Numbered from the stretch's first letter, positions 17,405 through 29,423 are shown. The stretch is DNA of 64,000 nucleotides from Saccharothrix violaceirubra (GCF_014203755.1 NZ_JACHJS010000001.1:992001-1056000), one strand, 5' to 3'. Notes: generated by a model from the letters alone, not told the origin. A program made the numbers and translations.

Positions 17405-18441
17405 CGTCCTTCCGCAGCCTGTCGGTCGCCATCCTCAAGGGTCTGGTCCGCGACCGGACCGCGTTGTTCTTCACGTTCCTGTTCCCGCTGATGTTCCTGG
17501 TCGTCTTCGGACTGATCTTCTCCTCGGGCGGCGCGTCCAAGACGAAGATCGCGGTGGCCGGCGACGGGCCGGTCGTGACCGCGCTGGGCGACACCGGCGT
17601 GCTGGAGCTGCTGCGGACCGACGCGGCGTCCGCGCGTCGGCAGGTCGACGACGGCGACGTGCCCGCCGCCGTGCTCGTCGACGGCGACGACGTCCGCGTG
17701 TTCTACGCGGCCAGTGACCAGGTCAAGGGGCAGACGGTGGTCGGCGTGGTGGCGAGCGTGGTCGACCGGGCCAACGTCGCCGCGACCGGGCAGCCGCCCC
17801 GGTTCACCCTCGACGTCGCCTCGGTCGAGGACGCCTCGCTCAAGCCGATCCAGTACCTGACGCCGGGCATCCTGTCGTGGGCGGTGTCGATCTCGGGGGT
17901 GATCGGCGCGGCGCTGACCCTGGTGTCGTGGCGGCGCAAGCAGGTGCTGCGCCGGATCAGGCTCGCGCCGGTGAGCCCGTTCACGGTGCTGTCGTCGCGG
18001 CTGTTGATCAGCGTCGGCACGGCGTTGGCGCAGGGCGTGCTGTTCGTGGGCATCGCGTCCACCAAGCCGTTCGGCCTGGTGCTGTCCGGGCAGTGGTGGC
18101 TGGCCATCCCGTTGCTGATGCTCGGCTCGGTGGCGTTCTTCTCGATCGGCATGTTCGTCGGGTCGTTCAGCAAGACCGAGGAGGCGGCCAACGGCGTGGC
18201 CAACATCATCGTGATGCCGATGGCCTTCCTGTCCGGGTCGTTCTTCCCGCTGGACGACGCGCCGGGCTGGCTCAAGGCGGTCTCGGCCGTGTTCCCGCTG
18301 CGGCACATGAACGACGGGATGCTCGACGTCCTGGTGCGCGGCAAGGGGATCGAGGCCCTGCTCGTGCCCGCCTCGGTGCTGATCGGCTTCACGCTGGTGA
18401 TGAGCTTCCTGGCCGTGCGCCTGTTCCGCTGGGAGGAATGA
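17401..18441 (+). CDS. ABC-2 type exporter permease
   Basis: 346 residues from the GTG at 17401, which overlaps the upstream stop (GTGA). One membrane segment near the N-terminus (FTFLFPLMFLVVFGLIF) is followed by an extracytoplasmic loop of about 120 residues and then five membrane segments with the ABC-2 motif region (LTPGILSWAVSISGVI, GSFSKTEEAANGVANI, FLSGSFFPLDDAP). This is the standard layout of single-gene ABC-2 permeases, which act as dimers with the preceding ATPase. Confidence 0.92.
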   Translation: MTSFRSLSVAILKGLVRDRTALFFTFLFPLMFLVVFGLIFSSGGASKTKIAVAGDGPVVTALGDTGVLELLRTDAASARRQVDDGDVPAAVLVDGDDVRVFYAASDQVKGQTVVGVVASVVDRANVAATGQPPRFTLDVASVEDASLKPIQYLTPGILSWAVSISGVIGAALTLVSWRRKQVLRRIRLAPVSPFTVLSSRLLISVGTALAQGVLFVGIASTKPFGLVLSGQWWLAIPLLMLGSVAFFSIGMFVGSFSKTEEAANGVANIIVMPMAFLSGSFFPLDDAPGWLKAVSAVFPLRHMNDGMLDVLVRGKGIEALLVPASVLIGFTLVMSFLAVRLFRWEE

Positions 18442-18484
18442 CCCGGATGTCCGGTGAGCGCGGTCACCTCGCACAATGGGACGC

Positions 18485-18778
18485 ATGCTGAACACGCCCG
18501 TCGGTCGGTTCCGTCTGCTCGCGTTCGCCGAGGCCGTCTCCTGGGCCGGCCTGCTGCTGGGGATGTTCTTCAAGTACGTGGTCGTCGGCAACGAGATCGG
18601 CGTGAAGGTCTTCGGGCCGATCCACGGCGCGATCTTCGTGGGCTACGTGCTCGTGACGCTGATGATGGCGCAGAAGTGGAGCAAGGGCGTGCTGTTCGTG
18701 GCGCTGCTCGCGAGCATCCCGCCGTTCGGCACGGTGCTGTTCGAGCGCTGGGCGCAGCGTCAGGGCAAGCTGGCCTGA
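18485..18778 (+). CDS. DUF3817 small membrane protein
   Basis: 97 residues with three hydrophobic helices and the DUF3817 pattern FRLLAFAEAVSWAGLLLGM and GPIHGAIFVGYV. Homologues are actinobacterial inner-membrane proteins of unknown function. I use the ATG at 18485; an in-frame ATG at 18476 is equally possible and would suit a leaderless transcript. Its last 19 bases overlap the convergent APH-like gene. Confidence 0.8.
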   Translation: MLNTPVGRFRLLAFAEAVSWAGLLLGMFFKYVVVGNEIGVKVFGPIHGAIFVGYVLVTLMMAQKWSKGVLFVALLASIPPFGTVLFERWAQRQGKLA

Positions 18779-19797
18779 GCCTTCGCGCGCTCGGCCGCCG
18801 GGTCGCCCTCGTGGTAGACGCGTTCGCTGGGCTCGATGTGGTCGAGGAAGTCCTGGTAGACCAGCGCGCCGAGCAGGTGTGACGCGTGCCGGCCGTGCCG
18901 GATCGCCTGGTGCGGATCGCTGTCCGGTCGGTGTGCGAGCCACGCGTCGGCCCACGTCCGTTCGATCAGCGGGTGGCTGGCCGGGTCGACGAAGCCGAGC
19001 AGGCGGCCGACGTCGAGCGCGGGGTTGCCCCAGTGCGCGTCGGCCCAGTCGAGCACCACGCCCGACGACCGCCAGTTGCCGGGGTGGAAGTCGCCGTGCA
19101 GCAGCGTGTCCGGCAACCCGAAGTCGGGGACGTCGATGCCCCGAACCCGAGACCTCGCCGGTCCGGCCAGGGCGTGCTGGACGGCGACCAGGCGCGGGAC
19201 GACGTCGGCGATCACCTCGGGCGTGGGGTTCCAGCAGTCCTCGCCGGGCACGTCGGCGAGCAGGACGCGGCCGGGCTCGCTCGCGATCACCTCGGGGACC
19301 AGGGTCGGGTCGACCTCGCGCACCAGGGCGATGACCGCGGCCTCGTCGGCGACGAACCCGGGGAACGCCTTGGCCCACACCGGGCCGCGATCGGTGGGCA
19401 GGCGGTACACGCACGACAGGTGCCAGGTCTTGACCTGCACCGCCGGACCGGTCCGGGTCACGTGCCGGTCGGCCCACTCGACCAGGGACCTCGGGCCGCC
19501 CGGCCGGGCCCACGGCACCCGCAGCGGGTGGTCCGGGAAGTCGTGGTCGACGCTCCGGTCGAGCGGGACGCGGGGCATCGCCTCCGCTTCGACCTGGTAG
19601 ACGACGAGGTCGCCGGACCGGCGGGCTTCGGTGGTGCGCTCCAGCCTCAACACGCTGACCGGGACGCCCAGGACCGCTTCCAGGTGCGCGACCACGTCCT
19701 CGGTGGCGTTGAGCCAGAAGCTCTCGACGTCGAAGTCCGGCGCCGCACCGACGAACTCCCCGCCCACCGTCACCAACGCCCGGATCCGTCGCACCAC
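18760..19797 (-). CDS. APH-fold small-molecule kinase with NUDIX-like N-terminus
   Basis: 345 residues from a GTG. About 100 N-terminal residues ([20 protein letters not shown] and following) look NUDIX-like but lack a NUDIX box. The rest is an aminoglycoside-phosphotransferase fold: catalytic [11 protein letters not shown] and metal-binding [12 protein letters not shown]. Members phosphorylate hydroxyl groups on antibiotics or metabolites; resistance should not be assumed. The gene ends inside the convergent DUF3817 gene. Confidence 0.8.
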   Translation of the reverse strand: MVRRIRALVTVGGEFVGAAPDFDVESFWLNATEDVVAHLEAVLGVPVSVLRLERTTEARRSGDLVVYQVEAEAMPRVPLDRSVDHDFPDHPLRVPWARPGGPRSLVEWADRHVTRTGPAVQVKTWHLSCVYRLPTDRGPVWAKAFPGFVADEAAVIALVREVDPTLVPEVIASEPGRVLLADVPGEDCWNPTPEVIADVVPRLVAVQHALAGPARSRVRGIDVPDFGLPDTLLHGDFHPGNWRSSGVVLDWADAHWGNPALDVGRLLGFVDPASHPLIERTWADAWLAHRPDSDPHQAIRHGRHASHLLGALVYQDFLDHIEPSERVYHEGDPAAERAKAQASLP

Positions 19798-19828
19798 CCC
19801 ACTGTCCCGGTGGGCACAACCGGATTAC

Positions 19829-20332
19829 TCAGTCGGTGAAGTCCCCGGCCGTGCGGCGGACCCGCGACAGCAGTTCGGTGAGCTGGTCGGTCTGCCGGTC
19901 GGTCAGGCCGACCAGGCCGAAGTCGACCTCGATGACCGAGCCGGTGGCGGCCTCGCGCCGCTCGTGGCCCTCGTCGGTGATCTCCACCAGGGTGGTTCGC
20001 CGGTCGGTCGGGTGCGGCAGCCGGCGCACCAGGCCGTCGGCCTCCAGGCGGTCGACGATGTTGGTCACACTCGTGGGGTGGAGTTGGAGCCGTTCGCCCA
20101 TCACGCGCATCGGCAGGTGGCCCGCCCGGGAGAACGTGAGCAACACCAACGCCTCGAAGCGGGCGAACGTGAGCCCGTGCGGTTTGAGGGCGGCGTCCAC
20201 GGCGGACTGGATGATTTGCTGTACGCGCATGACGCTGGTGACCGCCGCCATGGCGGTGGAAGGTCCGATCCGCTTCTCCCACAACTCGGCGGCACGAGCG
20301 ATGGGGTCGAACGGAAGCGGCTGGGACGTCAT
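19829..20332 (-). CDS. MarR-family transcriptional regulator
   Basis: 167 residues with the winged helix: [40 protein letters not shown] (recognition helix) and the wing [19 protein letters not shown]. MarR proteins are dimeric, often ligand-released repressors of nearby genes. It is divergent from the thiamine-binding-protein gene only 40 bases away, so a shared promoter region and autoregulation are plausible. Confidence 0.92.
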   Translation of the reverse strand: MTSQPLPFDPIARAAELWEKRIGPSTAMAAVTSVMRVQQIIQSAVDAALKPHGLTFARFEALVLLTFSRAGHLPMRVMGERLQLHPTSVTNIVDRLEADGLVRRLPHPTDRRTTLVEITDEGHERREAATGSVIEVDFGLVGLTDRQTDQLTELLSRVRRTAGDFTD

Positions 20333-20372
20333 GCGCCGAAGCTACCAGTGGGTACCCGCCAAGGAGGCAGCC

Positions 20373-20672
20373 ATGCTCGTCGCGTTCAGTGTCAGCCCGG
20401 TCGGTGGCGAGTCCGACAGCGTCGCCGCCGCGGTGGCCGAAGCGGTCCGGGTCGTGCGCGACTCGGGCCTGCCCAACGAGACCAACGCGATGTTCACGCT
20501 GGTCGAGGGCGAGTGGGACGAGGTGATGGACGTGGTCCGCCGGGCGACCGAGGCGGTGGCCGCCGTGTCGACCCGGGTGGGCCTGGTGCTCAAGGCCGAC
20601 ATCCGTCCGGGGTACACCGGTCAGCTGACCGCCAAGGTGGAGCGCGTCGAACGGCACCTTGCCGGCGAATAG
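20373..20672 (+). CDS. MTH1187/YkoF-type thiamine-binding protein
   Basis: 99 residues ([40 protein letters not shown]) with the ferredoxin-like fold pattern of the MTH1187/YqgV family, which binds thiamine or similar small ligands. AAGGAGG lies 7 bases before the ATG. It probably shares a transcript with the next gene, which starts 22 bases downstream. The family is annotated mainly from structure, so the ligand is uncertain. Confidence 0.8.
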   Translation: MLVAFSVSPVGGESDSVAAAVAEAVRVVRDSGLPNETNAMFTLVEGEWDEVMDVVRRATEAVAAVSTRVGLVLKADIRPGYTGQLTAKVERVERHLAGE

Positions 20673-20694
20673 TCGGACGTCCTACTAATTGAAC

Positions 20695-21546
20695 ATGACG
20701 CCCCGGGACCTGTGGCTGCGGTTCGAGACCTACCACGACGTCACCTACTTCACGCCGGAGTCGCGCGCGGTCACCGACGCGCTCGGCTGCAAGGGCGGCT
20801 GGATGGGCTACTTCGGCATGCGGGCGGCACCCCTGGGTGAAGCCGCGCCGCAGACCGTGACGGCCGCGTTCTTCTCCTTCCACCCCCGGAAGGTCGAGCG
20901 CGCCCTGCCCGACGCGTGGCACGTCGCACCGGCCCGACGCTTCCTCCAGGCCCGGCTGGAAGGCGTCGACGGTGCGTTGCGCCGCATGCTGGGGGACGTG
21001 ACCGTACCGGCCGAGCTGGTGGAGATCGCCGTGGCCGCGGCCTCGGCGATCCCGCTCGCCGGGCGACCGCTGGGCGCCGCCAACCAGGCGCTGCCGTTGC
21101 CCGACGAGCCGCATCTGGCCCTGTGGCAGGCGTGCACGACGCTGCGCGAGCACCGGGGCGACGGTCACATCGCGGCCCTCGTCGCAGCCGACCTCGACCC
21201 GTGCCAGACCCTTGTCCTGTTCGGTGCCGACAAGGGTCTCGACCCGGCGTACCTGAAGATCGCGCGCGGCTGGTCCGACGACGAGTGGCGGGCCGCCGTC
21301 CGTGCGCTCACCCACCGTGGTCTGTACTCCGAAGGGGTGCTCACCCCGGCAGGTCACGCGCTGCGTGCCGACATCGAAGCGCGCACGGATGCCGCCGCGG
21401 CGCACCCGTGGTCGGCCGTCGGCGACGACGCCACCCGGCGATTCCTCGATCTGATGACACCGATCGCGCGTCGGTTGGGCGTCGCCAACGACGCGATGCG
21501 CGTCAACCCCATGGGAATCGACCCGGTCCGCGAACTGCCCGGCTGA
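20695..21546 (+). CDS. SCO6745-family protein
   Basis: 283 residues opening MTPRDLWLRFETYHDVTYF and later MGYFGMRAAPLGEA, VTAAFFSFHPRKVERALP and FLDLMTPIARRLG. These match a widespread actinobacterial family named after Streptomyces SCO6745, of unknown biochemistry. It has no signal peptide or membrane segment. A late segment (WSDDEWRAAVRALTHRGLY, LTPAGHALRADIE) looks like a winged helix. The ATG at 20695 is used because upstream codons run into non-coding DNA. It lies between the thiamine-binding gene and the CnoX-like gene, 21 bases from the latter. Confidence 0.75.
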   Translation: MTPRDLWLRFETYHDVTYFTPESRAVTDALGCKGGWMGYFGMRAAPLGEAAPQTVTAAFFSFHPRKVERALPDAWHVAPARRFLQARLEGVDGALRRMLGDVTVPAELVEIAVAAASAIPLAGRPLGAANQALPLPDEPHLALWQACTTLREHRGDGHIAALVAADLDPCQTLVLFGADKGLDPAYLKIARGWSDDEWRAAVRALTHRGLYSEGVLTPAGHALRADIEARTDAAAAHPWSAVGDDATRRFLDLMTPIARRLGVANDAMRVNPMGIDPVRELPG

Positions 21547-21567
21547 GGTCCGTGCCAGGATGGAACA

Positions 21568-22527
21568 GTGACGAGGCCAGACCCACGCAAGACCGCCGCA
21601 CTGTCCGCCGCGTTGTCCGGGGCGGTCGACCTCGGTGCGCTGAAGGCTCGTGCGGACGCCGCACGTCAGCGGGCTTCCGCGCCGCCGCCGACCCCCTCCG
21701 ACGCCGCCCCGAGCCCGTGGGTGCTCGAGGTCACCGAGGCGACCTTCCAGTCCGTCGTGGAACGCTCGCTCGAGGTGCCCGTCGTGGTCGAGTTGACCGC
21801 GTCGTGGAGCCCGGAGGCCGGGCAGTTGTCGCCGGTGCTGGAGAAGGCCGCGCGTGCGGCCGGCGGCGCCTGGCTGCTCGCCCGGGTCGACGTGGACGAG
21901 AGCCCGCGCATCGGGCAGCTGTTCCAGGTGCAGTCCGTGCCCACGGTCATCGCCGTGGCGGCCGGCCAGCCGGTGGACGGGTTCGCCGGGCCGTTGCCGG
22001 AGAAGGACTTCGCGCAGTGGATCGCGCGCATCCTCGACGCGTTGCGGGACCGGTTGCCCGGCATCCGCGAGGCCGAGGCGTCGGGCGACGGTGGCGCCGA
22101 GGTGGTCGAGGAACCGGCCGATCCGCGCTTCCTGGCCGCGGAGGACGCGTTCGAGGTCGGGGACTACGCCGCGGCCGAGGCGGCTTACGAGGCGATCCTG
22201 TCCGCCGAACCGGGCAACGAGGACGCCAAGGCGGCGTTGGCCCAGGTGCGGTTCGCCGCCCGTGCCGAGGCGGTGTCCGCGGACGCGATCACGGTGGCCG
22301 ACGCGGCGCCGGACGATCTCGACGCGCAGTTGGCCGCCGCGGATTTCGAGGTCGCCACGCAGGCGGTCGAGCAGGCGTTCAAGCGGTTGGTCGACACGGT
22401 GCGGCGGGTGTACGGGGAGGACCGGGACCGGGTGCGCGGGCACCTGATCGCGTTGTTCGACCTGTTCCCGGCGGACGACCCCCGGGTGGCTGCCGCTCGG
22501 CGGAACCTCGCTTCCGCGCTGTACTGA
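21568..22527 (+). CDS. Thioredoxin-fold/TPR protein, CnoX (YbbN)-like
   Basis: 319 residues. The N-terminal 50 are low-complexity, then a thioredoxin fold ([39 protein letters not shown]) with the cis-Pro intact. The active-site CxxC is absent: the position reads WSPEA. The C-terminal half is TPR-like ([20 protein letters not shown]) and ends with the YbbN-type [14 protein letters not shown]. Homologues are chaperone-like holdases that hand clients to GroEL or DnaK. Without CxxC no redox activity is expected, which is common in actinobacterial members. Confidence 0.87.
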   Translation: MTRPDPRKTAALSAALSGAVDLGALKARADAARQRASAPPPTPSDAAPSPWVLEVTEATFQSVVERSLEVPVVVELTASWSPEAGQLSPVLEKAARAAGGAWLLARVDVDESPRIGQLFQVQSVPTVIAVAAGQPVDGFAGPLPEKDFAQWIARILDALRDRLPGIREAEASGDGGAEVVEEPADPRFLAAEDAFEVGDYAAAEAAYEAILSAEPGNEDAKAALAQVRFAARAEAVSADAITVADAAPDDLDAQLAAADFEVATQAVEQAFKRLVDTVRRVYGEDRDRVRGHLIALFDLFPADDPRVAAARRNLASALY

Positions 22528-22612
22528 CCGTTTCGGCCTTGTGCCGGGGTTCGGGTGTCGGTTTCGTTGTCGGTCGCTTCGGGGAAGCTCTACAAGCGGT
22601 CGCTCGCCGCTG

Positions 22613-22656
22613 GGCAGGCCGCCAAGGAGGGCTTGTCCCTCCCTGTATGGCCTGCC
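22613..22656 (+). terminator. Nested hairpin after the CnoX-like gene
   Basis: GGCAGGCC (22613-22620) pairs with GGCCTGCC (22649-22656), and inside it GGAGGG pairs with CCCTCC. It lies 86 bases after the stop at 22527, in the 309-base gap before a convergent gene. Part of it (CCCTGTATGGCCTG on this strand) recurs as its complement near 37884, so it may also be a dispersed element. Confidence 0.5.
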
Positions 22657-22699
22657 GCTTCCGTGGTGGCTTGCCCGAGATGCTGCCCGTGCCTTGCCG

Positions 22700-22797
22700 C
22701 GCGAGTTATGCGTTCAGACACCGCGAAATGTGCACTCGTGCACCCCTGTGCCTCGCGAGTCCTCCGCTCGGACACCCTGAAATACGCGCTCAGGCAC
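22700..22797. repeat. 22-base repeat array, site C (4 units in two pairs)
   Basis: Units lie at 22700-22721 and 22722-22743, then after 10 bases at 22754-22775 and 22776-22797, all in the same orientation. The first pair is the CGCGAGTTATGCG/CGCGAAATGTG type; the second pair is the CGCGAGTCCTCC/CTGAAATACGC type. It lies between convergent genes. The rest of the 22528-22836 gap holds only the nested hairpin. Confidence 0.88.
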
Positions 22798-22836
22798 CGT
22801 CGAACGGGTGGCGTGTGGGGTGCGTGTCCGTCCGGG

Positions 22837-24270
22837 TCAGCCGGAGTACTTGCGGGTGCAGAGGCCGGAGCCCTCGAAGAAGCCGTCGCGGAAAGCCTCC
22901 ACGCGGGCGAACCCCGACGGGACCACGGTGCCGTTCACGTCCGCGGCGATCAGGCTCTTGTCGGCGAGCAGTTCGGCGACCGCCTCGTCCAGGTCGCCGG
23001 ACGACAGCCGCAACTGCACGCCCTCCTTGGTGGTCGTACCCGCCCAGGCCCCGGTCAGGCACGCGGTGCGCAGGCCGGCCGCCGGGCCCTCCAGCGCGTA
23101 GCCCGTGGCCTTCTGGATCGACAGCGCGAAGCGCGACGCGATCTCGGCGAACGCGGCGAAGTCGCCGATCCCGCCCTTCTGCCCGCGTTTCGGGGGGGTG
23201 CCGATCTTGACCAGTTCCGGCATGTCCACGGAGATCTCGTTGGTCGCCGGGCAGTACGACGCGGGCGACGTGGGCTGCGCGTCCGGGCACGAGGACTCGC
23301 CGACCTTCAGCGCCGGCGGGGTGGCGCCGGACTGCTTGTACGCGTCCCGCAGCGAACTCTCCAGCAGGTCGAGGGACTTGCGGTCGTTCACCGGCAGGTT
23401 GCCCTTGCCGAAGCCGAGATCACGCTCGTTCGGGTCGAAGACCTCCTGCGTGATGCGCGAACGGATCTCGTCCGGGTCGATTTGGGCACAGCGCTTCGGG
23501 TCCCCGGCGAAGCCGAACTGGAACGCGGCCACGCGGTCGAACGCCGAGCCGTGCGCGCCCTGCTTCTCCGCCGACGTGCCGGCCGCGTCCCGGATGAAGA
23601 ACATCGTCGACAGGATCTGGTTCAGGCCCGGACCGGTCGAGATGCGGAAGTGCGCGGACTTGCCCTCGGCCACCCAGCGGAAGAAGTTGCCCGCGTAGCA
23701 GTCCGCCTGCTGCTCCTTCACGATCGACGGCGTGGCCTGCGTGATGCCGCCCTTGTCGCCGAGCTTGTACTGCACGGCGTGACCCATCTCGTGCGCGAGC
23801 ACGGTCACCACCGACATCGGCCCGAACATGTCGTCGAGCATGGGCAGCAGTTCACCGCGATCCCACGCGATGCTGTCGTCCAACGAGCAGTAGAACGCGT
23901 TCGCCACACCCTTGGTGTTGGTGCGGCAGATCTCCACGCCCGCGCCGTTCGAGTCGTACGACACCAGCCGCTTCACCGACTCGAACCGGGTGCCGAACTG
24001 CTTCGGGAACTGCTCCGACCAGTACTCCTCGACGTCGGCCAGCGCGTTCGTCGACAGCCGGTCCATCTCGCCGCCGTCGCCGTTCTCCACGCGCAGGTCG
24101 GCGTCGGGCACGCCCGGCTTCGGGCCGCTCTCCCCGGTGGTGATGTCCAGGCCCGCGACCTTCGACACGTCCGGCCGTTCCGTGCGCGCCACACCGGCGA
24201 TCTGCTGCGTGCACGCGCTGAGCAACCCGAGCACCGCCACCGCGGCAACCACCCTGCGGACCATGCCCAA
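22837..24270 (-). CDS. Neutral zinc metallopeptidase lipoprotein, copy 1
   Basis: 477 residues. The lipobox LLSAC near residue 20 predicts a membrane-anchored lipoprotein. The zinc site is LAHEMGHAVQ, with a downstream acidic segment (EQQADCYAGNFFRWV) that supplies the third ligand in this YpfJ-like family. The segment YCSLDDSIAWDR precedes the HExxH, as in the family. The C-terminal 200 residues have several Cys and end DGFFEGSGLCTRKYSG. It is one of two adjacent paralogues; peptidase targets are unknown. The start could be the ATG at 24270 or the next one at 24264. Confidence 0.88.
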   Translation of the reverse strand: MGMVRRVVAAVAVLGLLSACTQQIAGVARTERPDVSKVAGLDITTGESGPKPGVPDADLRVENGDGGEMDRLSTNALADVEEYWSEQFPKQFGTRFESVKRLVSYDSNGAGVEICRTNTKGVANAFYCSLDDSIAWDRGELLPMLDDMFGPMSVVTVLAHEMGHAVQYKLGDKGGITQATPSIVKEQQADCYAGNFFRWVAEGKSAHFRISTGPGLNQILSTMFFIRDAAGTSAEKQGAHGSAFDRVAAFQFGFAGDPKRCAQIDPDEIRSRITQEVFDPNERDLGFGKGNLPVNDRKSLDLLESSLRDAYKQSGATPPALKVGESSCPDAQPTSPASYCPATNEISVDMPELVKIGTPPKRGQKGGIGDFAAFAEIASRFALSIQKATGYALEGPAAGLRTACLTGAWAGTTTKEGVQLRLSSGDLDEAVAELLADKSLIAADVNGTVVPSGFARVEAFRDGFFEGSGLCTRKYSG

Positions 24271-24315
24271 GCCCCGTCCCGTACCCCGCCCGAATCGTCG
24301 TGAACAGTAACCCGA

Positions 24316-25701
24316 CTAGGACAGCCCGCAGGCCCCGATCCCCTCGAAGACACCGGACCGGAACACGTCGACCCGCTTGAACCCCGGTCCCACGGTCGCG
24401 CCGCCGACACCGTCGCGCGCCGCGTAGTCGTACGCCAGCAGCACCTGCACGGCCTCGTCCAGGTCGCCCGGCGACAACCCGAACCCACGCCCGCGCGTGA
24501 ACACCTCGCGCGTGTACGCACCGGCCAGGCACAACGCCGACGTCGCCGCCTTCTCGCCCTTGGTCTCCACGCCGAGCACGGACATCGCGACCAGGCCGAA
24601 CCGCCCGGCCAGCAGCACGCCCGTGGCGTAGTCGCCGATCTCGGCGTGCAGTTCGGGCAGCTCCTCGGCGGTGTCGATCTCGATCGTCCGCCCGGTCGGG
24701 CAGAACGCGATCGGACCCTGGTCACCGGAGCACTCGGGCTCCTGCTCGGTGGCCTTGGTCTGCGGCGTGGTCCACGTCTTGCCGCCGGCCTCCACCACGC
24801 TCTTGAAATACGCGTCGAGGTCGGGCGTGATCAGCCGCAGCATCTCCTGGAACGGTAGGTTCCCGCCGTTGTCGCGGTCCTCGACGCTGGTGAACGCCTT
24901 CTGCGTGAACGCCCGGTTCTCCACGGACATGTCCGCGCAGAACTTCGTGCCCCGCTGGTAGCCGTCCTGGAACGCCGACACCCGGTCGAACGCGTTGCCG
25001 TGCGCCGACCGGTCGCCCGCGGACGTGCCGACCGGGTCGCGGAACGTGATCAGCGCGCCCAGCGCCGAGTCGAGCGTGTCCGAACCGATATCCAGGTTCT
25101 CCGACTTGCCGTCGTTGACCCACTTCACGAACGACCCGGCGAAGCAGTCGGCCATCGCCTCGGTGAGGATCGTGGGGTAGCGGGCCGGGTCGCGGCGCTC
25201 GGCCTCGGGCGTGATGCCCATCCGGCGCTGCACGGCGTGGCCCATCTCGTGCGCGAGCACGATCACGACCGCCGCGTCGCCGAAGCGGTCCTGGAGCACG
25301 GGCAGCAGCGCCGCCCGGTCCCAGGCGATCGCGTCGGCGCTCGGGCAGTAGAAGGCGTTGCCCTCGACGTCGCTCGCCTTCTCGGTGCACGGCGGCGGCT
25401 TGGCCTGCTTGTCGGCGGTGTCCACGGAGTAGATGCCGCCGGACAGGGGCGTCCACTGCTTGCCGAACGTCTCCGGGAACGACTGCTTCCAGAACGTCTC
25501 CACGTCGGTGATCGCGGTGGCGGCCAGGCGGTCGATCGGGCCGCCGTCCGTGCCCTTGATGAACGACGGGTCGACGCTGCCCTTGGCCACCGACGCGCCG
25601 GCGACCGGCCGTCCGGGCACGACCTGCGTGCAACCGGCCACCCCGAGTGCCGCCACGACGAGCACCGTCGTCTTCACCAGCCGTGTCGCTGCCTGCCGCA
25701 T
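24316..25701 (-). CDS. Neutral zinc metallopeptidase lipoprotein, copy 2
   Basis: 461 residues, paralogous to the downstream copy. Lipobox LGVAGC near residue 24; zinc motif LAHEMGHAVQRRMG; downstream acidic helix TEAMADCFAGSFVKWV; shared landmarks NAFYCPSADAIAWDR and SGDLDEAVQVLLAYDY (here PGDLDEAV). Both copies lie on one strand 45 bases apart and are probably co-transcribed. The role (envelope protein turnover or maturation) is inferred from the family and the lipid anchor only. Confidence 0.88.
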   Translation of the reverse strand: MRQAATRLVKTTVLVVAALGVAGCTQVVPGRPVAGASVAKGSVDPSFIKGTDGGPIDRLAATAITDVETFWKQSFPETFGKQWTPLSGGIYSVDTADKQAKPPPCTEKASDVEGNAFYCPSADAIAWDRAALLPVLQDRFGDAAVVIVLAHEMGHAVQRRMGITPEAERRDPARYPTILTEAMADCFAGSFVKWVNDGKSENLDIGSDTLDSALGALITFRDPVGTSAGDRSAHGNAFDRVSAFQDGYQRGTKFCADMSVENRAFTQKAFTSVEDRDNGGNLPFQEMLRLITPDLDAYFKSVVEAGGKTWTTPQTKATEQEPECSGDQGPIAFCPTGRTIEIDTAEELPELHAEIGDYATGVLLAGRFGLVAMSVLGVETKGEKAATSALCLAGAYTREVFTRGRGFGLSPGDLDEAVQVLLAYDYAARDGVGGATVGPGFKRVDVFRSGVFEGIGACGLS

Positions 25702-25791
25702 GAGGCCATTGTGCAGGCAGCCGACCCCTGCCCGGTCGGCTTTGCCCGCACGGCTCCTGTCCGTGGCCGTATGCCTGCGGTGCGGAGTCGG

Positions 25792-27187
25792 TCAGGTGCG
25801 GATCGACGCCAGGATGCGATCGGCCAGTGCGTGGAAGTGGCCGTAGGCGTCGCGTGCGGCTTGGAAGTGACCGCCGAAGGCACCGTCGGCCGTGGTCAGC
25901 GAGAAGATCGGCTTGTGCGCTTCCTGGGCCAGCGGCATCAGGCTGTGGTAGTGCTTCAGCGTGCCCAGGCAGTCGGGGTCGTCGGACAGCGCGGGCACGG
26001 CCCCGTCCGCGCCCAGGACCGACGTGCGGAACTCGGCGGGGAGTCGAACTCGACCGGCGGGTTCCCGTTCTCCGACAGGCTTCGGTGGGTGACCGGAATG
26101 CCCGCGCCGAACCGTTGCACGTAGCCCAGCCCACGCATGATCTCGGCGAGCGTCGGGTTGCGGTAGTCGGTCAGCCCGCTGCCGAAGTTCCCGGTCGACA
26201 CCATGCCGAACGGACCACCTGGGTTGACCACCTCGATCCGGTCCGCGTACCAGGTGATCCGGATCGGTGCGTTCGTGTGTTCGTAGCCGCGGTGCAGCAC
26301 CGCGTTGCGGACGACCTGCTGGAGCGCGGTGATCGGGTAGTCGGGTACCCGCGCCTCGGTCGGGCCGGACGTGAAGTCGACCGTCGAGCTGATGTTGAGC
26401 GCGAGCAGCTCGTCGAGTTGGCGGAGCGTGTCCGGCAACGGACCGGAAAGTCGCTTCTCGTCGTTCAGCGGGTCCGCGAGCGTGGTGCCGTCGACGCGGA
26501 GGAACTGGACGTAGGCACCCGGCAACCACGCGGTCGGGTCGTTGCCGATCGCGAGAACGCCCGCCGCTGTCGGGATTTGGTCGGGAGAGACGAGGCGCAA
26601 CGCGGCCAGCCGCTGACCGGTGGTCCGGCCGTTGGCGGCCGGCACGTCGGGCGGCACCAGGGAGGGGATCACGAGCCGTTCGAAGAGCGTGAGGTCGAGG
26701 TCGTCGAGTGTCGTGCCCGGCGTCGGCCGGCTGTCGAACGGCAGGTCGAGCGAGCGGCGGCGCTCGTTGAGCTGACGCTCGTCCTCGGCGTTGGCCACTC
26801 CCCGACGGGGGCCGACGCGAATCCACGCCTGGCCCTTGTACTTCACCGGCGGGGTGTTGCTCGGCAGCACGACGACCGCCGCGACAGGCTTGCCCGCAGC
26901 TCCGTCTTGCGCACCGAGATCGACGGAGGCGGAAGGATGTTGCCCTGATCACGGAACGAGGCCAGGTTCTGGAGCAGCTGATCGGTGAGGTCGAGACCGG
27001 ACGGTGTCCCGTCGTCGCGCACCCCGACGAACAGCACGCCGGGCAGCCGGTGCCCGGGAAGGTCGTTGGCGAACGCGCAGATCGCCTGCGCGATCTTGTC
27101 GGTGTTCCCGGCCGACTCCTTGCGTTCGATCCTGTCCGACTCCAGATCGCCGAGCAGTACATCGAGGTCATCGTCCGACAAAGCCAC
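25792..27187 (-). pseudogene. AlbA_2/ATP-binding regulator-like pseudogene with two frameshifts and a foreign tail
   Basis: The gene reads leftward in three frames. Part 1 (27187 to about 26895) is an AlbA_2 (Schlafen-like) domain: RIERKESAGNTDKIAQAICA and VLFVGVRDDGTPSGLD. One base is missing near 26895, after which part 2 (to about 26045) continues the family with its winged-helix and ATPase-like C-terminus (ALQQVVRNAVLHRGYEH, PGGPFGMVSTGNF). A second shift near 26040 leads to about 75 residues (LGTLKHYHSLMPLAQEAHKP, DGAFGGHFQAARDAYGH) that resemble the end of ParA-like ATPases. GAGTTC is repeated at that junction (26029-26034 and 26046-26051, minus strand). Sequencing error in G runs could explain the shifts, but not the tail. 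Confidence 0.65.
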
Positions 27188-27229
27188 GCGTCGGATACCA
27201 GTGGGAGCCGTCCGGCCGCACCCTTTCCC

Positions 27230-29422
<2,193 letters not shown>

Positions 29423-29423
29423 G

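Noticed and set aside
18760..19797. Antibiotic-resistance aminoglycoside kinase
   Set aside because: Only the general APH fold is visible; the N-terminal extension and context give no link to resistance.
25792..27187. Programmed frameshifting in the AlbA_2 gene
   Set aside because: No slippery heptamer or downstream structure at either shift, and the tail belongs to another family; decay or sequencing error is simpler.
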